This document shows positions 24,967-33,841 of a stretch of DNA of 64,000 nucleotides, in pieces. The notes under the pieces were generated by a model. That model was not told where the DNA came from, made no database searches, and saw only the letters and a list, made by a program, of their open reading frames with translations. The position numbers were made by a program, and so were the translations under genes. Source of the DNA: Endozoicomonas sp. NE40 (lineage in GTDB: Bacteria > Pseudomonadota > Gammaproteobacteria > Pseudomonadales > Endozoicomonadaceae). The stretch is from positions 4,080,501 to 4,144,500 of the forward strand of contig NZ_JBEWTB010000002.1 in assembly GCF_040549045.1 (NCBI RefSeq), written 5' to 3'. Position 1 is the stretch's first letter, and each line of letters begins with the position of its first letter.

Positions 24967-26547
24967 TCAGTGCTCGCGGGTGGTGCGGAACTCAACGTCC
25001 GGATAGCGCTCCTGAGACAGTGACAGGTTAACCCGGGTTGGAGCCAGATAGGTCAGGTGGCCACCACCATCAATGGCCAGGTTCTCCGCGCATTTACGCT
25101 TGAACTCTTCCAGCTTTTTCTCGTCGCTGCACTCAATCCAGCGAGCGGTGTTAACGTTCACCGGCTCATACAGGGCTTCTACTTTGTATTCATCTTTCAG
25201 ACGACGCATCACCACATCAAACTGCAGCACACCGACCGCACCCAGAATCAGGTCATTGTTGTTGAGCGGCATAAACAGCTGGGTGGCCCCTTCTTCCGAC
25301 AGTTGCTGCAGACCTTTCTGAAGTTGCTTCAGCTTCAGCGGGTCTTTCAGGCGAACCCGGCGGAACATTTCCGGTGCGAAGTGTGGGATACCCGTGAATT
25401 TCATCAGTTCGCCCTGACTGAAGGTGTCGCCGATCTGGATAGTGCCGTGGTTATGGAGGCCGATAATATCGCCGGACATTGCTTCTTCTACGTGAGAGCG
25501 GTCACCCGCCAGGAAGGTCACAGCGTCGGCGATTTTAACATCCTTGCCAATACGCACATGTTTCATCTTCATGTTGCGGGTGTACTTACCGGAACAGATG
25601 CGCAGGAAGGCAATACGGTCACGGTGTTTCGGGTCCATGTTGGCCTGAATCTTGAATACGAAGCCTGAGAACTTATCTTCCGCAGGTTCAACGGCACGTT
25701 CATCCGTATGGCGGGGTAAAGGTGCCGGAGCCCAGCGGGCAAAGTCGTCCAGCATTTCACGTACACCAAAGTTTGCCAGTGCAGTACCAAAGAATACCGG
25801 TGTCATCCGACCCGCCTGATAGGCTTCCAGGTCGAATTCATGACTGGCTCCCTGAACCAGCTCGATTTCTTCAACAAAGTCGTCGTAGATTTCACCCAGC
25901 AGTTCCCGGGCTTCGTCGCTGTCCAGCCCCTGAATGCGGATGTCGTCCGGAATCGTATGGCCCTGACCCGGTGTAAACACATGGATGGTATCGGTGTACA
26001 GGTTGTAGACGCCTTTAAAGCGTTTACCCATGCTGATGGGCCAGGTGACGGGCGCACACTGGATTTTCAGGATGCTTTCTACTTCGTCCAGCACTTCAAT
26101 CTGGTCACGCACTTCACGGTCCATCTTGTTGACGAAGGTGAAGATCGGGGTGTCGCGCAGGCGGCAGACTTCCATCAGCTTGATAGTCCGGTCCTCGACA
26201 CCTTTGGCGCCGTCGATCACCATCAGGCAGCTGTCTACGGCGGTCAGGGTGCGGTAGGTGTCTTCCGAGAAGTCTTCATGTCCCGGGGTGTCCAGCAGGT
26301 TGACGGTGCAGCCTTTGTACGGGAACTGCATCACCGAGGTGGTGATGGAGATACCGCGCTCCTGCTCCATCTTCATCCAGTCAGAAGTGGCCATGCGTCC
26401 AGACTTTTTACCCTTGACGGTACCCGCCATCTGAATGGCGCCACCCAGTAGCAACAGTTTTTCAGTGATGGTGGTTTTACCCGCATCAGGGTGGGAAATG
26501 ATTGCGAAAGTACGGCGTTTTGCCACTTCCTGAGCCAGTGCGCTCAT
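24967..26547 (-). CDS. prfC: Peptide chain release factor 3
   Basis: RF3 is the GTPase that recycles RF1/RF2 from the ribosome. The P-loop SHPDAGKT is at residues 18-25, followed by DTPGHEDF (G3) and NKMDR (G4), with translation-factor domains II and III behind. ATG 26547 gives MSALAQEVAKRRTF and 526 aa, close to E. coli RF3 (529); the frame extends 13 codons upstream without support. Confidence 0.96.
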   Translation of the reverse strand: MSALAQEVAKRRTFAIISHPDAGKTTITEKLLLLGGAIQMAGTVKGKKSGRMATSDWMKMEQERGISITTSVMQFPYKGCTVNLLDTPGHEDFSEDTYRTLTAVDSCLMVIDGAKGVEDRTIKLMEVCRLRDTPIFTFVNKMDREVRDQIEVLDEVESILKIQCAPVTWPISMGKRFKGVYNLYTDTIHVFTPGQGHTIPDDIRIQGLDSDEARELLGEIYDDFVEEIELVQGASHEFDLEAYQAGRMTPVFFGTALANFGVREMLDDFARWAPAPLPRHTDERAVEPAEDKFSGFVFKIQANMDPKHRDRIAFLRICSGKYTRNMKMKHVRIGKDVKIADAVTFLAGDRSHVEEAMSGDIIGLHNHGTIQIGDTFSQGELMKFTGIPHFAPEMFRRVRLKDPLKLKQLQKGLQQLSEEGATQLFMPLNNNDLILGAVGVLQFDVVMRRLKDEYKVEALYEPVNVNTARWIECSDEKKLEEFKRKCAENLAIDGGGHLTYLAPTRVNLSLSQERYPDVEFRTTREH

Positions 26548-26710
26548 TGATACCTGCCAAGAAATACTCAAAAAAACTGGCTGCATTATATAGGCTCTGA
26601 CAGCTAAAACCAGTGATCTGTTCTGAATAAGCTGTTTCCGGCAGGCTGTTTTCTTCAGGCTGTACGCCGATAACCTATTTAATCAAAGTGGGTAGAGCCA
26701 ATACGTATTC

Positions 26711-29254
26711 ATGGATGCACTTCAAAGACTGTTAACCGCTCCGGTCAGTGGTATAGCCGACATTACAGAGGAGGACGCGCCCGTTGGTGTCTGGCATGGG
26801 CATAGCGTCCAGCCTTTTCCTCTTGGGCGGGAGCTGGGGCTACAGGAAGGCGATGAAGTGGCTGTGGAAGAAGTAACCGGGGCGCTGGAAAAGCATTACG
26901 GGTCTTTTGTGAAGCAAGAGATAGAGCAGCACCTGGTGGGAATGACGGCCCTGAGTGACAGGGATGTTGCCATCATTGATAAGCAGGCCAGAAAGATATT
27001 CCGTGAAGTCAGGGATGGAAACCAGGAGCTGATAAAATCTGCAGTTACAGTGAAATGGGTTGGCAGGCTGTTTGAGTTCTTGCAGACGGAGCCGAACGAC
27101 GACAGGCTGAGAGTCAGCTGGAATTATCTGCCAGAACATGAGCAGCAGCACATGGTGGAGTCTGTCCGGATCAGTATGCAGGCAAAACAGGGTGTACTCA
27201 CTTTTGATGATATTGATCGCGAGGGTGTGTCCAGCCTGAAGGCTCATCAGACGTTGTTTGCCAGGTCGGCACCGCAGATTACCCGCTTTCTTGAAAATCA
27301 GGGACTTGAGCCGCCCATCAAGCCCGGTGATCTCAGGGATTTTGCTGAAGAATTATATTTTTGCACCAAGCCTTCCGGTCAGGAGATCAACCGGCAGGAA
27401 CTGGGGCTTATGCGCAATGCGGATGTCTTAACCAACCGTACTGCGAAGCTGCTCTATAACTCCCCCCTGGAAATGATGCATGAAAAAACGCTGGGTATGC
27501 AGAAACAGGAGGCGAGGGAGCACGCCAAGAGTCTGATGCGCGGGCTTTCAGCCGTTGGTAAATATGGTGAGAACCTTCCGGAGGCTTTTCAGGAAGCGAT
27601 GATCATTGATTTACGCAGCCAGTTTTTTGCCACAGTTGATCACATTCATCAGCTGGAGGTGCTGGAGGCCAACAACCCTCTGGACCAGGCTCACTGGCAG
27701 CAGTGTAAACAGGACGAGCTGGCTGTGGCTCTGGATGTGTTGCTGGCTGAAGAAGACCGGCTCGGGGAAGAAATTGAGCAGGGTAGCGATGATGGAAGAG
27801 GCTCGAAAGCCCGGTTTTATAACCGGATCAATCAGTTGACCGATGAATTTGATGACTTGGCTGGTAAGGTTGGGAGCTACACAGATGGTGACCTGTTACC
27901 CAGCGGCGAACACTCCGATGAGCTGGGGGCTGAACGATTAGGGCGCCGCCCTGTCCAGGACGCCAGTCGCTATGCCCGTTTGATTGCCCGGCGCCTGAAA
28001 GGCATTGGTATCAAAAAAGTGGATAAAAAGCTGAGCGAGGCCAGAACCCGAAGAATGGCCAGTGTTCCCTGGAAAACCGTTGAAACCCGCCTTGAGCCTC
28101 GTATCAACAACAAAACCCTTAAACTGAAAAGCCGGATCACCCCTGCCGCAGAGTTTCGGCTGGAGATGGGGCATTCGCGCAATGTTGATATATTTCCTAT
28201 CCATCTGCATGGCAAGGGCAAACCCTCTTCGAAAAGAGACGAGATGAATAATGCCGTTAATCTGGGCGAAACGCAGTTGCTGCTTGAGCAGGGTGGGAAA
28301 CAGAAAAGACTGTTCAGAGGTTTGCGTTCCGGCACACTGATGGCATTTGGGGTCTCAAAGAAAAAAATACGGGAAAAGGCCAATGACACAAGGTGTTATG
28401 ACCTGGCTGTTTCCAGTCTGAAGCAGGTGCTGGACGATAATCCTGAACTCTTTAGTCAACAGCCTGTTCCCATCAGGCTTTCAACACTGCAGCTTCTGAC
28501 ACCTGATAAAGGACGTCACTGGCTTCGAATACATGATGATGAGCTGAAAATGCAACGGGAACAGATGGAGGCGTTAAAACGATTAAAAGCCCGGCTGGAC
28601 GGTGGTGAGAAACTGGCTATTACGGACAGCTACGGTGATGTACATGAAGTGGAGGTCGATTTTGATTTTGCAGCAACCAATTTTGGTGTCAACAACCTTG
28701 CACTGGAGACAAAGTGGAGGGCTATGGGGCCGTGGGGCGCTGTCAGGGATGACAATCAGGAAGGGTTGAAAAAGTTGATGGGCGGTGTTGAGCCCGGTGA
28801 TGAAATGGGTGGCTGGGCTCAGGACTTTTTAAATGGTCAGGCATCCTCAAAAGACAAGATGATTGTCAGGCAGCTGATTGAACAGATTCGTGACCTGTAT
28901 GTTACCGAAGATTATAAGCGGGAAGGGATAGACGCTTATAAAATGGTGGCTCGTATACTGCTACTGTCTTATAAGCTGGGACTGATCACACACTTCAACT
29001 GTAAGAGTGGTAAAGATCGTACGGGTGAGGCTGATGCGGCTGTCAAGCGGCTGGCTGCGCAGGTAGAGGCGCTGGGTTATGTGCCTGATCCCAGGCAGCC
29101 CCTTAGTCAGGCAGAGCGTGTTTTATCCCAGATGTTTGCACTGGAAACCGGAAATATTCTCTGGCAGCAGATGAACATTAACCGTCCCGGCTATAAAACG
29201 ACAACCGGCAAGGACAGACTGGGCGAGCGGGTGTTTGGCATGATTCATGTGTAG
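26711..29254 (+). CDS. SopB/IpgD-like phosphoinositide phosphatase, candidate type III effector
   Basis: 847-aa protein whose C-terminal third matches the SopB/IpgD/SigD inositol phosphatase family. The catalytic CKSGKDRTG begins at Cys764, and the companion motif NFGVNNLAL (SopB: NFGVNELAL) starts at Asn657. In Salmonella and Shigella these effectors dephosphorylate host phosphoinositides after type III delivery, altering membrane traffic and Akt signalling. The N-terminal ~450 residues are longer than in SopB (561 aa in total), helical and without recognisable domains. There is no signal peptide. No chaperone gene or secretion apparatus is adjacent. The last 10 bp overlap the convergent channel gene. 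Family assignment is firm; substrate and delivery are inferred. Confidence 0.85.
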   Translation: MDALQRLLTAPVSGIADITEEDAPVGVWHGHSVQPFPLGRELGLQEGDEVAVEEVTGALEKHYGSFVKQEIEQHLVGMTALSDRDVAIIDKQARKIFREVRDGNQELIKSAVTVKWVGRLFEFLQTEPNDDRLRVSWNYLPEHEQQHMVESVRISMQAKQGVLTFDDIDREGVSSLKAHQTLFARSAPQITRFLENQGLEPPIKPGDLRDFAEELYFCTKPSGQEINRQELGLMRNADVLTNRTAKLLYNSPLEMMHEKTLGMQKQEAREHAKSLMRGLSAVGKYGENLPEAFQEAMIIDLRSQFFATVDHIHQLEVLEANNPLDQAHWQQCKQDELAVALDVLLAEEDRLGEEIEQGSDDGRGSKARFYNRINQLTDEFDDLAGKVGSYTDGDLLPSGEHSDELGAERLGRRPVQDASRYARLIARRLKGIGIKKVDKKLSEARTRRMASVPWKTVETRLEPRINNKTLKLKSRITPAAEFRLEMGHSRNVDIFPIHLHGKGKPSSKRDEMNNAVNLGETQLLLEQGGKQKRLFRGLRSGTLMAFGVSKKKIREKANDTRCYDLAVSSLKQVLDDNPELFSQQPVPIRLSTLQLLTPDKGRHWLRIHDDELKMQREQMEALKRLKARLDGGEKLAITDSYGDVHEVEVDFDFAATNFGVNNLALETKWRAMGPWGAVRDDNQEGLKKLMGGVEPGDEMGGWAQDFLNGQASSKDKMIVRQLIEQIRDLYVTEDYKREGIDAYKMVARILLLSYKLGLITHFNCKSGKDRTGEADAAVKRLAAQVEALGYVPDPRQPLSQAERVLSQMFALETGNILWQQMNINRPGYKTTTGKDRLGERVFGMIHV

Positions 29255-29703
29255 TGATCAGGACGTTTGAAAAGCTCTTTCCAGATGGTCTGTATCACCA
29301 TAAACAACATGGCTGTACTCCAGCCGGAAAGAATGATGCCATTGATGGACTGAATGCCTGTTAAGAGTCGTGTATCACCGGTCAGAACAATGTCGCCATA
29401 GCCCAGTGTTGTGAATGTCACCATGGAAAAGTAGATGGCATCGGTCCAGGACAGAATGATTTCCACTTTCGGAATGATGTAATAACCCGCAGCCCAGACA
29501 ATAATCTCTGCCAGGTGCAGGAATACAATGATCAGTGTTGTGCTGGTCAGGATCAGTAATTGGAAATTAGCGGTATGCAGAAGGTGGGGGAAGGACCGGT
29601 TCAGACTGTACAGCCCTTTAAGCCAGAGCGTGGTACCGGCTGCGTGCAGTATAACCGTGACCGTAACCATTAGTGAACCGTACAGAGAAGCTTCAAGCAG
29701 CAT
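29245..29703 (-). CDS. Small two-pore-helix potassium channel (Ion_trans_2)
   Basis: 152-aa inner-membrane protein. Hydrophobic segments lie at residues ~8-30, ~45-75 and ~115-138, with the K+ selectivity filter TTLGYGD between the last two (about residues 97-103). This is a minimal channel core with one extra N-terminal segment and no RCK or ligand domain, so gating cannot be inferred. It overlaps the end of the SopB-like gene by 10 bp tail to tail. Confidence 0.85.
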   Translation of the reverse strand: MLLEASLYGSLMVTVTVILHAAGTTLWLKGLYSLNRSFPHLLHTANFQLLILTSTTLIIVFLHLAEIIVWAAGYYIIPKVEIILSWTDAIYFSMVTFTTLGYGDIVLTGDTRLLTGIQSINGIILSGWSTAMLFMVIQTIWKELFKRPDHYT

Positions 29704-29774
29704 ATCATCAGGCCAGTGTCGTGAACTGAAAGGGCTTCGTTGCAGAAGCCCTTGTCAGACAGATATAAAGAGTT

Positions 29775-30755
29775 TTAGTAGGTGCGGGCTACAGCAAAAC
29801 GGGCCAGGTCTTCCATAGCAGAGCGGTATGGAGATTCAGGCAGTTTGGACAGGCTGGCAATGGCTTTCTGAGCCTGTTCCTGTGCTCGCTGTGCGGTGTA
29901 GCCCAGGGCGCCACAGTCCCGAACGGCGGCAATAATGGCATCCATATTGTCAAGACCGTTCCCTTCTTCAATGGCCTGGCGCACCAGCTCTTTCTGTTCC
30001 GGCTTGCCTTCTGACAGAGTGAAGATCAGGGGCAGGGTAGGCTTGCCTTCCGCCAGATCGTCACCGAGGTTTTTACCCATGGCTTCTGCGTCACCGACAT
30101 AGTCCAGCAGGTCGTCAACCAGCTGGAAAGCCATGCCAAGATGGTTGCCGTAATCGCACAGAGCCTGTTCGGTTTTTTTGTCCTGACCGGACAGGATGGC
30201 AGCTGTGTGGGTAGATGCTTCGAACAGCATAGCCGTCTTACAGCGAATTACTTCCATATACTGGGCTTCTGTGACGCTGGAATCGTTGACATTCATCAAC
30301 TGCATCACTTCACCTTCAGCAATCACATTGGTGGCATTGGACAGAATGTTCAGCAGGCGCATGTTGTCCAGCCCGACCATCATCTGAAAGGCTCTGGAGT
30401 AGAGAAAGTCGCCGACCAGTACACTCGGCGCATTGCCCCACAAGGCATTGGCAGTGTCACGGCCGCGACGCAGGTCAGACTGGTCAACCACATCGTCATG
30501 CAGCAGGGTGGCGGTGTGCAGGAACTCGATAATGGCGGCCAGTGGAATATGATTTTTGCCTTTGTAGCCACAGGCGTTGGCGGTCAGAAGAACCAGCAGG
30601 GGGCGCAGGCGTTTGCCGCCGGACTGGATGATGTACTGGCCAATCTTGCTGACCAGTGCGACATCAGAATGCAGCTGTTCACGAATGCACTGGTCGACCA
30701 GGGCGAAATCGTCACGGACAACAGCTTGGAATGAGGGTTGTTTGCGATCAGGCAT
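29775..30755 (-). CDS. ispB: Octaprenyl diphosphate synthase
   Basis: Trans-prenyltransferase that builds the ubiquinone side chain from FPP and IPP. Both Asp-rich motifs are present: DDVVD (in LLHDDVVDQSD) and DDLLD (in QLVDDLLDYVGD), as is the GGKRLRP block near the N-terminus. 326 aa, matching E. coli IspB (323). In most gammaproteobacteria ispB lies directly divergent from rplU; here two unrelated genes sit between them. Confidence 0.95.
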   Translation of the reverse strand: MPDRKQPSFQAVVRDDFALVDQCIREQLHSDVALVSKIGQYIIQSGGKRLRPLLVLLTANACGYKGKNHIPLAAIIEFLHTATLLHDDVVDQSDLRRGRDTANALWGNAPSVLVGDFLYSRAFQMMVGLDNMRLLNILSNATNVIAEGEVMQLMNVNDSSVTEAQYMEVIRCKTAMLFEASTHTAAILSGQDKKTEQALCDYGNHLGMAFQLVDDLLDYVGDAEAMGKNLGDDLAEGKPTLPLIFTLSEGKPEQKELVRQAIEEGNGLDNMDAIIAAVRDCGALGYTAQRAQEQAQKAIASLSKLPESPYRSAMEDLARFAVARTY

Positions 30756-30836
30756 AGGTTTGCTGCAGAAGGTATAAATGGCTGCATCCTATGGAGTGCT
30801 TGCGTTGCTGTCAATAGCCGTACTGTTGATAGTGGC

Positions 30837-31688
30837 TTATCCGGCTTCCAGTGAGGTGAGTGCATACAGGCGCTGATAGTCAAGGTCAGGCTCATAGCCA
30901 CGGTACATGCGGACAGAGAGAAAGTCGATGGGCCGGCCTTCAAAGCTGTGTACCAGATGACGTGCGTAGCGATTGGTTTCCGGCATATCGCAGAAAACAG
31001 GCTGTCCAAGGCTGTGCTGGAGCAGGGCCTGCATCAGGTGCTCGCCAATCACGGGGGTGTCGGCAAACAATGGGCCAATCTTATAGCCAGTGATACACGG
31101 GCGCAGAACGCCAAAGCCTTTGATATCGTGATGATCGCGAAAGCAGAAGGCGCTGGCTTCGGGCTGGGTGACCCAGGCTTTCAGGTAGGGCTTGCGTTTT
31201 CCGGGAAACAGCTGTTTTTCATAGTCAAGCAGTTCCAGCAGACGGATATGTCTGAGGTTTATGATATTAGGGTGAAGTTCTTCCGGAGCGTGCTGCCAGT
31301 TGAATTCAAAGCGTTGATTGATATGGGCAGTCCGAAAGCCCACCGAACGGTATACGCTTTCTTTTTCCAGAACACCGTCCAGCGACAGGTTGCGGTAGCC
31401 CGCCATCTGTAGCCGCTTTCGGGTCATCATCAGGCCAAATCCCTGTCCACGGTATTCTGGTTTGACAACGAAGTTGCCAAAGCTGGCATAGCGGGTATTG
31501 TGCCTGAATACGGCTGCAACACCCACCAGTTCGTCATCCAGTTTGATACCAATAAACCCACTGGCAAATGCTTTGTAAAAAGTATCTGCGTCGTGGATAC
31601 CAGGATTCCAGCCTTCCCGGGCGATCCACTGATACATGGTTTGCACTTCTTCCCGGCTCAGGGTGTCGATGTGAATGTTTCCCCGCAT
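30837..31688 (-). CDS. GNAT-family N-acetyltransferase, two-domain type
   Basis: 283-aa cytosolic protein. The N-terminal half is a GNAT domain with the acetyl-CoA loop YRGQGFGLMM near residues 80-90; the C-terminal half (from ~residue 150, GFGVLRPCITGYKIGPLFAD) matches the second GNAT-like domain (Acetyltransf_18 type) found in such two-domain proteins. Substrate unknown. It lies 53 nt downstream of the PuuE-like gene on the same strand, so the two could form one unit. They are inserted between ispB and rplU. Confidence 0.8.
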   Translation of the reverse strand: MRGNIHIDTLSREEVQTMYQWIAREGWNPGIHDADTFYKAFASGFIGIKLDDELVGVAAVFRHNTRYASFGNFVVKPEYRGQGFGLMMTRKRLQMAGYRNLSLDGVLEKESVYRSVGFRTAHINQRFEFNWQHAPEELHPNIINLRHIRLLELLDYEKQLFPGKRKPYLKAWVTQPEASAFCFRDHHDIKGFGVLRPCITGYKIGPLFADTPVIGEHLMQALLQHSLGQPVFCDMPETNRYARHLVHSFEGRPIDFLSVRMYRGYEPDLDYQRLYALTSLEAG

Positions 31689-31741
31689 GGCAGTACCTCA
31701 TCGTTATCAGCCATCATTTATAGTGTTTCTATTGAAGCGGC

Positions 31742-32641
31742 TTATTGCCGGTATTGTTGTATCCACAGGTCAGCAATGCTGGATCGAGTGGTAAACCACA
31801 CATCAGGATAGCTGCTGGTGTAGTTCAGGAACTCTCTGATGGCTTCGCTGCGTCCGGGATGGCCCGACAGCCGGCAGTGCAGACCAACGGTCATCAGGCT
31901 GGGTTGCGCTCCGCCTTCCCTGTACAGACAGTCAAAAGTGCTTTTCAGATGCTGGTAAAAGTGGTCGGGCGTTATCCAGCCGGGGCTGGAGCCGTACAGG
32001 CAATCGTTATTGAGCAAAGTGTAGGGGATGATCAGATGTCCGTTCTCCCACCAGGGGTAATCGTCGGAATAATCATCGCTGTCCCACAGCAGACCGGCTT
32101 CGATCACCAGTTCACGGGTATGCAGGCTTTTGCGTCCGGTGTACCAGCCCCGGGCGGGTTTGCCGGTACTCTGGTGAATCGTATCCAGAGTGCGTAGCAG
32201 ATGTTCCCGTTCGTCCTCTCTGGAAAAGTGATGATAATCAATCCAGCGCCAGCCATGCCCCGCGATTTCATGGTTCGACTGACCCAGGACTTTAGCGATG
32301 GCCGGGTTGCGGGCCAGTGCCTGACCGCAGGCAAAGACGGTAACGGGTATCTTGTATTCTTCAAACAGCCGGTGCAGTCGCCAGAATCCGGCTCTGGCGC
32401 CATAGGCAAACAGGCTTTCGCTCGACGGGTGACGGGCACCGGTTCGCTCAGGCAGGCCGGAAAAGCCGGAAAGGTAGTGTTCCGAAGAGTCGTCCCCATC
32501 CAGTACGTTACGCTCAGCCCCTTCCTCAAGATTCAGTATCAGGTTGATCGCCAGCCGCTGGTTTCCGGGTAGTCTGATTGCGGGTGGCTTACCGGCGTAA
32601 CCGGCCCAGTTGCGGGGATAAGGGGTTGATTGATCGGTCAT
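31742..32641 (-). CDS. Polysaccharide-deacetylase-fold protein, PuuE allantoinase paralogue
   Basis: 299-aa NodB-fold protein clearly related to the PuuE at 51918-52847: shared blocks are YPRN..GY, the EEGAERN/EEGGENN loop, RAGFWRLHR, GWYTGR and the VGLHCRL near the C-terminus. PuuE-type enzymes open allantoin to allantoate. This copy lies with a GNAT gene outside the purine island. HGWRWIDY matches the metal-His block of PuuE (HGYRWIDY), so it is probably active, but on allantoin or a related amide is not decidable here. Confidence 0.8.
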   Translation of the reverse strand: MTDQSTPYPRNWAGYAGKPPAIRLPGNQRLAINLILNLEEGAERNVLDGDDSSEHYLSGFSGLPERTGARHPSSESLFAYGARAGFWRLHRLFEEYKIPVTVFACGQALARNPAIAKVLGQSNHEIAGHGWRWIDYHHFSREDEREHLLRTLDTIHQSTGKPARGWYTGRKSLHTRELVIEAGLLWDSDDYSDDYPWWENGHLIIPYTLLNNDCLYGSSPGWITPDHFYQHLKSTFDCLYREGGAQPSLMTVGLHCRLSGHPGRSEAIREFLNYTSSYPDVWFTTRSSIADLWIQQYRQ

Positions 32642-32907
32642 CAGTGGCTGTACCTACACAGGTCGAGTCAATTAATAACCAAGAGAATAGACAAACCTAC
32701 TTGCCAGATGGGCTGGCATTACTTAAAATTTGCGCCCCTATCTGAGAATCCGGTGCGGTGTGCCATTTTGTTATGAGTTTCATTTGAGGCTTATGCGGTG
32801 CCGCTCTTTTGAAGTGATTTTTAGGTAGCTAATGAAAATTCCGCCAGAACCCTGTTCTTGAGCGGATGCCTTTGACAAAGAGGCTGACAGGATTTTCGGA
32901 GATTATT

Positions 32908-33219
32908 ATGTACGCTGTTATCAAGACCGGCGGCAAGCAGTATCGCGTTGCTGAAGGTACCACCCTCAAAGTAGAGAAGCTGGACGTAGCTGCTGGCGAG
33001 AACGTTGAAATTACTGACGTTCTGCTGATCGCTAACGGTGAAGAGCTGAAAGTTGGCGCGCCAGTTATCGAAGGTGCCAAGGTGACTGCTGAAGTCGTTG
33101 CTCATGGTCGTGGTCCTAAGATCAAGATCATCAAGTTCAAGCGTCGTAAGCACCACCGCAAGCAGATGGGCCACCGTCAGTGGTTCACTGAGCTGAAGAT
33201 CTCCAGCATCGCTGGTTAA
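32908..33219 (+). CDS. rplU: 50S ribosomal protein L21
   Basis: 103 aa, the same length as E. coli L21, beginning MYAVIKTGGKQYRV and ending in the conserved basic KRRKHHRKQMGHRQ region. ATG 32908 follows CGGAG; the frame opens further upstream without a ribosome site. A leader of about 260 bp separates it from the divergent PuuE-like gene. rpmA follows. Confidence 0.97.
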   Translation: MYAVIKTGGKQYRVAEGTTLKVEKLDVAAGENVEITDVLLIANGEELKVGAPVIEGAKVTAEVVAHGRGPKIKIIKFKRRKHHRKQMGHRQWFTELKISSIAG

Positions 33220-33326
33220 TTTCGGTTTCATAACGCTGATGGGTTAGTTTTAACCCATTTTATGTTTTAGAAGGTGGGTGTCTGGTTTGGTCGCTGGCCA
33301 CTTCACCGGGTTAAAAGGAGAGCATA

Positions 33327-33584
33327 ATGGCTCACAAAAAAGCTGGCGGTTCTACCCGCAACGGTCGCGATTCAGAAAGTAAACGCCTTGGTGTCAAGCG
33401 CTTTGGTGGTCAGGTAGTTATCGCAGGTAACATCCTGGTTCGTCAGCGTGGTACTCGTTTCCACGCTGGTGAAAATGTTGGTATTGGCAAGGATCACACC
33501 CTGTTCGCCAAGGCTGACGGCAAGGTAGTATTTGAGGTTAAAGGTCCTCAGAAGCGTAAGTACGTTCGTATCGAAGCTGCTTAA
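33327..33584 (+). CDS. rpmA: 50S ribosomal protein L27
   Basis: 85 aa, the E. coli length, beginning MAHKKAGGSTRNGRDS, with no N-terminal extension of the kind cleaved in Firmicutes. AAAAGGAG precedes the ATG. It forms the conserved rplU-rpmA-obgE order; a strong hairpin follows it. Confidence 0.97.
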   Translation: MAHKKAGGSTRNGRDSESKRLGVKRFGGQVVIAGNILVRQRGTRFHAGENVGIGKDHTLFAKADGKVVFEVKGPQKRKYVRIEAA

Positions 33585-33643
33585 TCGCTACTGCTTTTTA
33601 CCGGATGCCCTGATTGATATCAGAAGTGGTTATCCGGTAAACA

Positions 33644-33672
33644 GAAAGCCCCGCTTTAATGCGGGGCTTTCT
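33644..33672 (+). terminator. Terminator after rplU-rpmA
   Basis: GAAAGCCCCGC...GCGGGGCTTTC, an 11-bp perfect stem with 6-nt loop and TTT in the 3' arm; short T tail, so part of transcription may read on into obgE. Confidence 0.8.
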
Positions 33673-33841
33673 CGTATCTGAGATATATTTATACAGTTGC
33701 ATAAATGCGGCGTAATCAGTGTCTGATGCTTTGATGGCTCTGATGAACTCTGATGAAAAGGTGCCTGGAGATAAGTTTTTCGAAGCGAAGAATTTATGTG
33801 CAGGCATTGCCATTGAGAGCGAATGCTGCAGGAGGTTGTGA

